From the NCBI GenBank assembly GCA_949299395.1, contig CASGAB010000001.1, positions 72,365-136,364 on the forward strand: a stretch of DNA of 64,000 nucleotides, in the 5' to 3' direction. The DNA comes from an uncultured bacterium. Lineage in GTDB: Bacteria; Bacillota_I; Bacilli_A; RFN20; CAG-826. The translations under genes and the position numbers were made by a program. The notes beneath the pieces are model-generated. The model was not told the origin of the DNA. It was given only the letters and a program-made list of their open reading frames with translations, and did not search any database. Position 1 is the first letter of the stretch. Every line of letters begins with the position of its first letter. Below are positions 61,867 to 64,000 of the stretch, in pieces.

Positions 61867-62058
61867 CGATATTTTTACCTTTTCTTTTAAAATCTATTTG
61901 TAATTTTAGTATTTTAATACTAAATTTTCAATCTTTTCTATTTATCACAAATATATGTTTTCACGTGGAAATAATATATTAGTATTAATAAAATAGGTTG
62001 AAATAATTATTTCAGCCTTTAAAATTTAATTTAGATTTGTTTTTTAGGAGATATAATA
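61867..62058. promoter_or_regulatory. Divergent yaaT-glyA gap with three palindromic elements
   Basis: TTTAGTATT-TT-AATACTAAA (61905-61924) is a perfect inverted repeat, and its TAGTATT word returns at about 61979. A CACGTG core (61962-61967) is in TTTTCACGTGGAAA, parS-like. AGGTTGAAAT...ATTTCAGCCT (about 61996-62020) is an imperfect hairpin in the glyA leader. Promoter positions are not clear. glyA has GGAG at about 62048. Confidence 0.4.
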
Positions 62059-63297
62059 ATGAGTTTTTTAGAAAGAGAAGATAAAGAGATATTTGATTTA
62101 ATTGAAAAAGAACATAATAGACAAAATGAACATATTGAATTAATTGCTAGTGAAAACTTTGTTTCTAAGGCAGTTTTAGAAGCACAAGGTTCAATTTTAA
62201 CTAATAAATATGCTGAAGGATATCCATCAAAAAGATATTATGGCGGATGTGAATTTATCGATGGTGTCGAAGATTTAGCTCGTGAAAGATTAAAAAAATT
62301 ATTTAATGTTAAATATGTTAACGTTCAAGCTCATTCCGGAAGTAGTGCTAATATGGCTGCTATTAGAAGTTTAATTAATCATGGAGATAAAATTTTAGGT
62401 ATGGGGTTAGACGCCGGAGGACATTTAACTCATGGTTATAAATTATCTTTCTCTGGCCAAGATTATGAATCCTATACTTATGGCGTAAATATTGAAACCG
62501 GTTTAATTGATTATGAAGAAGTTAGAAGACTTGCTTTAGAAATTAAACCTCAACTCATTATTTGTGGAGCTAGTGCTTATCCTCGTGAAATAGATTTTAA
62601 GAAATTTAAAGAAATTGCTGATGAATGCGGTGCTTTTTTAATGGCTGATATTGCTCATATTGCCGGACTTATTGCAACAGGATTACATAATACCCCAGTT
62701 GGTTATGCTGATGTTATTACTTCAACAACTCATAAAACTTTAAGAGGTCCAAGAGGCGGAATTATCATGACTAATGATGAAGAATTAGCTAAAAAGATTG
62801 ATAAAACTCTTTTCCCAGGTTGTCAAGGTGGTCCACTTGAACACGTTATTGCTGCTAAAGCAGTTGCTTTTAAAGAAGACTTAGAACCTTCTTATAAAGT
62901 TTATATGGAAAATGTTCTTAAAAATTGTAAGGCTTTAGCCGATGAATTTATTAAACTTGGTTATAAAGTAATTAGTGGAGGAACCGATAATCACCTTCTT
63001 TTACTCGATGTTAAATCGACAAAAGGCGTTACTGGTAAAGAAGTAGAAGACCTTTTACAAAAAGTTAATATTACTGTTAACAAAAATTCAATTCCAGGAG
63101 ACACTGAAAAACCTGCATATACTTCAGGAATTAGACTAGGAACACCAGCTATGACTACAAAAGGTTATACTGAAGAAGATTTTAGATTAGTTGCTCATAT
63201 TATTAATGAAGCAATCGAACATAAAAATGACGAAGAATATCTTACTTCTTTAAAAAATAAAGTTATCGAATTAAATAAAAAACATCTTACTTTTTAA
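62059..63297 (+). CDS. glyA: Serine hydroxymethyltransferase
   Basis: PLP enzyme converting serine and tetrahydrofolate to glycine and 5,10-methylene-THF. The PLP lysine is in [17 protein letters not shown]. The N-terminal [20 protein letters not shown] and [19 protein letters not shown] match the family exactly, as does [13 protein letters not shown]. 412 residues is normal. TAGGAG precedes the start. The next gene begins only 5 nt after its stop. Confidence 0.97.
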   Translation: MSFLEREDKEIFDLIEKEHNRQNEHIELIASENFVSKAVLEAQGSILTNKYAEGYPSKRYYGGCEFIDGVEDLARERLKKLFNVKYVNVQAHSGSSANMAAIRSLINHGDKILGMGLDAGGHLTHGYKLSFSGQDYESYTYGVNIETGLIDYEEVRRLALEIKPQLIICGASAYPREIDFKKFKEIADECGAFLMADIAHIAGLIATGLHNTPVGYADVITSTTHKTLRGPRGGIIMTNDEELAKKIDKTLFPGCQGGPLEHVIAAKAVAFKEDLEPSYKVYMENVLKNCKALADEFIKLGYKVISGGTDNHLLLLDVKSTKGVTGKEVEDLLQKVNITVNKNSIPGDTEKPAYTSGIRLGTPAMTTKGYTEEDFRLVAHIINEAIEHKNDEEYLTSLKNKVIELNKKHLTF

Positions 63298-63302
63298 TTA
63301 AA

Positions 63303-63794
63303 ATGGTTGATATTGGAAAAGCAACAATAGAAGAACTTGATGCTATTTTAAAAATTTATGAAATAGCTAGAGATTTTATGAAAAAAAGCGGTAACCCTAA
63401 TCAATGGGGAGACACCGATCCAACAAAAGAAAGAATAATAAATTATATAAATAGTGGTGATTTATATATCGGAATTAATGAAAATAACGATATTCTATTT
63501 TCTTTTGCACTTATTTTTGGAGAAGATCCAACATATAAATATATTGAAAACGGAAGTTGGTTTGATAACTCTCCTTATGCAACTATTCATTCTTTAGCAA
63601 GTGCTCAAAAAATCAAGAATGTTTTTGGCTATGTTTTAGCTTTTTCTCTTTCTAAAATTAATCATATAAGAATTGATACACACGAAGATAATCATGTTTT
63701 TCAACATATTTTAGCTAAATATAAGTTTAAAAAAAGTGGAGTCATTTACCTAAGTAATGGATCTCCACGAATCGCATTTGAGTTAACTATTTAA
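63303..63794 (+). CDS. GNAT-family N-acetyltransferase
   Basis: 163-residue acetyltransferase. The start IGKATIEELDAILKIYEIARDFM and QWGDTDPTKERIINYINSGDLYIGINENNDILFSFALI are typical of the GNAT N-terminus. The segment ATIHSLASAQKIKNVFGYVLAFS corresponds to the acetyl-CoA pyrophosphate loop, although the Arg/Gln-x-x-Gly-x-Gly/Ala motif is degraded. IRIDTHEDNHVFQHILAKYKFKKSG is the usual C-terminal part. Substrate unknown. Cotranscribed with glyA. Confidence 0.82.
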   Translation: MVDIGKATIEELDAILKIYEIARDFMKKSGNPNQWGDTDPTKERIINYINSGDLYIGINENNDILFSFALIFGEDPTYKYIENGSWFDNSPYATIHSLASAQKIKNVFGYVLAFSLSKINHIRIDTHEDNHVFQHILAKYKFKKSGVIYLSNGSPRIAFELTI

Positions 63795-64000
63795 CTCTTC
63801 TATCTATAGAAACTAAAAGAGTTCAGTTTACTTAATTCTCTACCACCTTACACATCATCGATAGTTTCTTTACACTACCTCATACATTAAGACTAGATTA
63901 TCCTACCTTCCATACATTTTGGGGATTTCTTTTTTATAATTCCTAATCACAAATTCTTCATTCTACACTTCTTATTACTTTGTCTTATATTATCTTTAAA
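63795..64000. other. Gene-free, G-poor tail
   Basis: No gene is seen on either strand. Bases 63795-63825 can form a weak hairpin (ACTCTT...AAGAGT), possibly terminating glyA-GNAT. The rest is strikingly poor in G on the plus strand and rich in C, T and A. GAAACTA near 63809 is complementary to TAGTTTC near 63862. Nothing further is recognised. Confidence 0.4.

Noticed and set aside
1-64000. Mycoplasma-type genetic code (TGA as Trp)
   Set aside because: TGA ends rlbA and recF at overlaps with the next genes, and tryptophans are TGG.

Overview
The window is AT-rich chromosomal DNA from a low-GC Gram-positive bacterium. It begins at the replication origin: rnpA (cut by the window edge) and rpmH on the minus strand, then a gene-free stretch with DnaA boxes, then dnaA, dnaN, the S4-domain gene rlbA/yaaA, recF, gyrB and gyrA, which is the Bacillus-type order. 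TGA is used as a stop (rlbA and recF both end in TGA, overlapping the next ATG) and tryptophan is TGG, so this is not a code-4 mycoplasma. AT-richness, short intergenic gaps, minimal-length enzymes and Bacillus-like synteny (yaaT-rsmI; serS, SRP RNA and tadA close together) suggest an uncultured host-associated Bacilli/Erysipelotrichia/RF39/Acholeplasma-like lineage. That placement is inference. No insertion sequence, prophage, CRISPR array, tRNA or rRNA was recognised.

Layout. 1-12.4 kb: origin, replication genes, a glycosyltransferase-like gene, serS, SRP RNA, tadA. 12.4-18.2 kb: an FtsX-type ABC exporter, a P-type ATPase and a TetR regulator in one operon. 18.3-26.3 kb: a degenerate M50-like membrane protein, a long MscL, DegV, a decayed lipoprotein gene, tldD/pmbA and a KAP-like NTPase. 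26.3-31 kb: rpmE, metG, an unknown small protein, an RlmCD-type rRNA methylase, a TIGR04076 protein and a MazG-like pyrophosphohydrolase. 31.1-35 kb: an old-yellow-enzyme reductase with both aconitase-X subunits, followed by an unexplained structured non-coding element. 35.3-39.5 kb: a CAT-like acetyltransferase, a GH3 glycosidase and an EamA transporter.

39.5-55.2 kb is the most interesting part and looks like a sugar or sugar-acid catabolic island. It holds an ECF S component with a small kinase, then a six-gene operon joining a triosephosphate-isomerase paralogue, a LarA-type nickel-dependent racemase homologue and a NagB-fold protein with altered active site to an SsuABC-type importer. 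Next come a TauE/SafE exporter, a DeoR regulator, an aldose epimerase, nagA, a phosphofructokinase, class II FBA and a ROK kinase. Repeats of TTTCGTTT/AAACGAAA occur in four intergenic regions of the island, including directly before deoR, before the TIM-larA operon and in the divergent fba/ROK promoter. They suggest one DeoR regulon.

55.2-64 kb: pyrG, a RluA-type pseudouridine synthase, a DUF1538 membrane protein with two P-II-like proteins, rsmI and yaaT on the minus strand, glyA, a GNAT protein and a gene-free G-poor tail. Recurrent traits are compact terminators that run straight into extended -10 promoters, and several genes whose -10 box lies only about 6 nt before the start codon, suggesting leaderless mRNAs.
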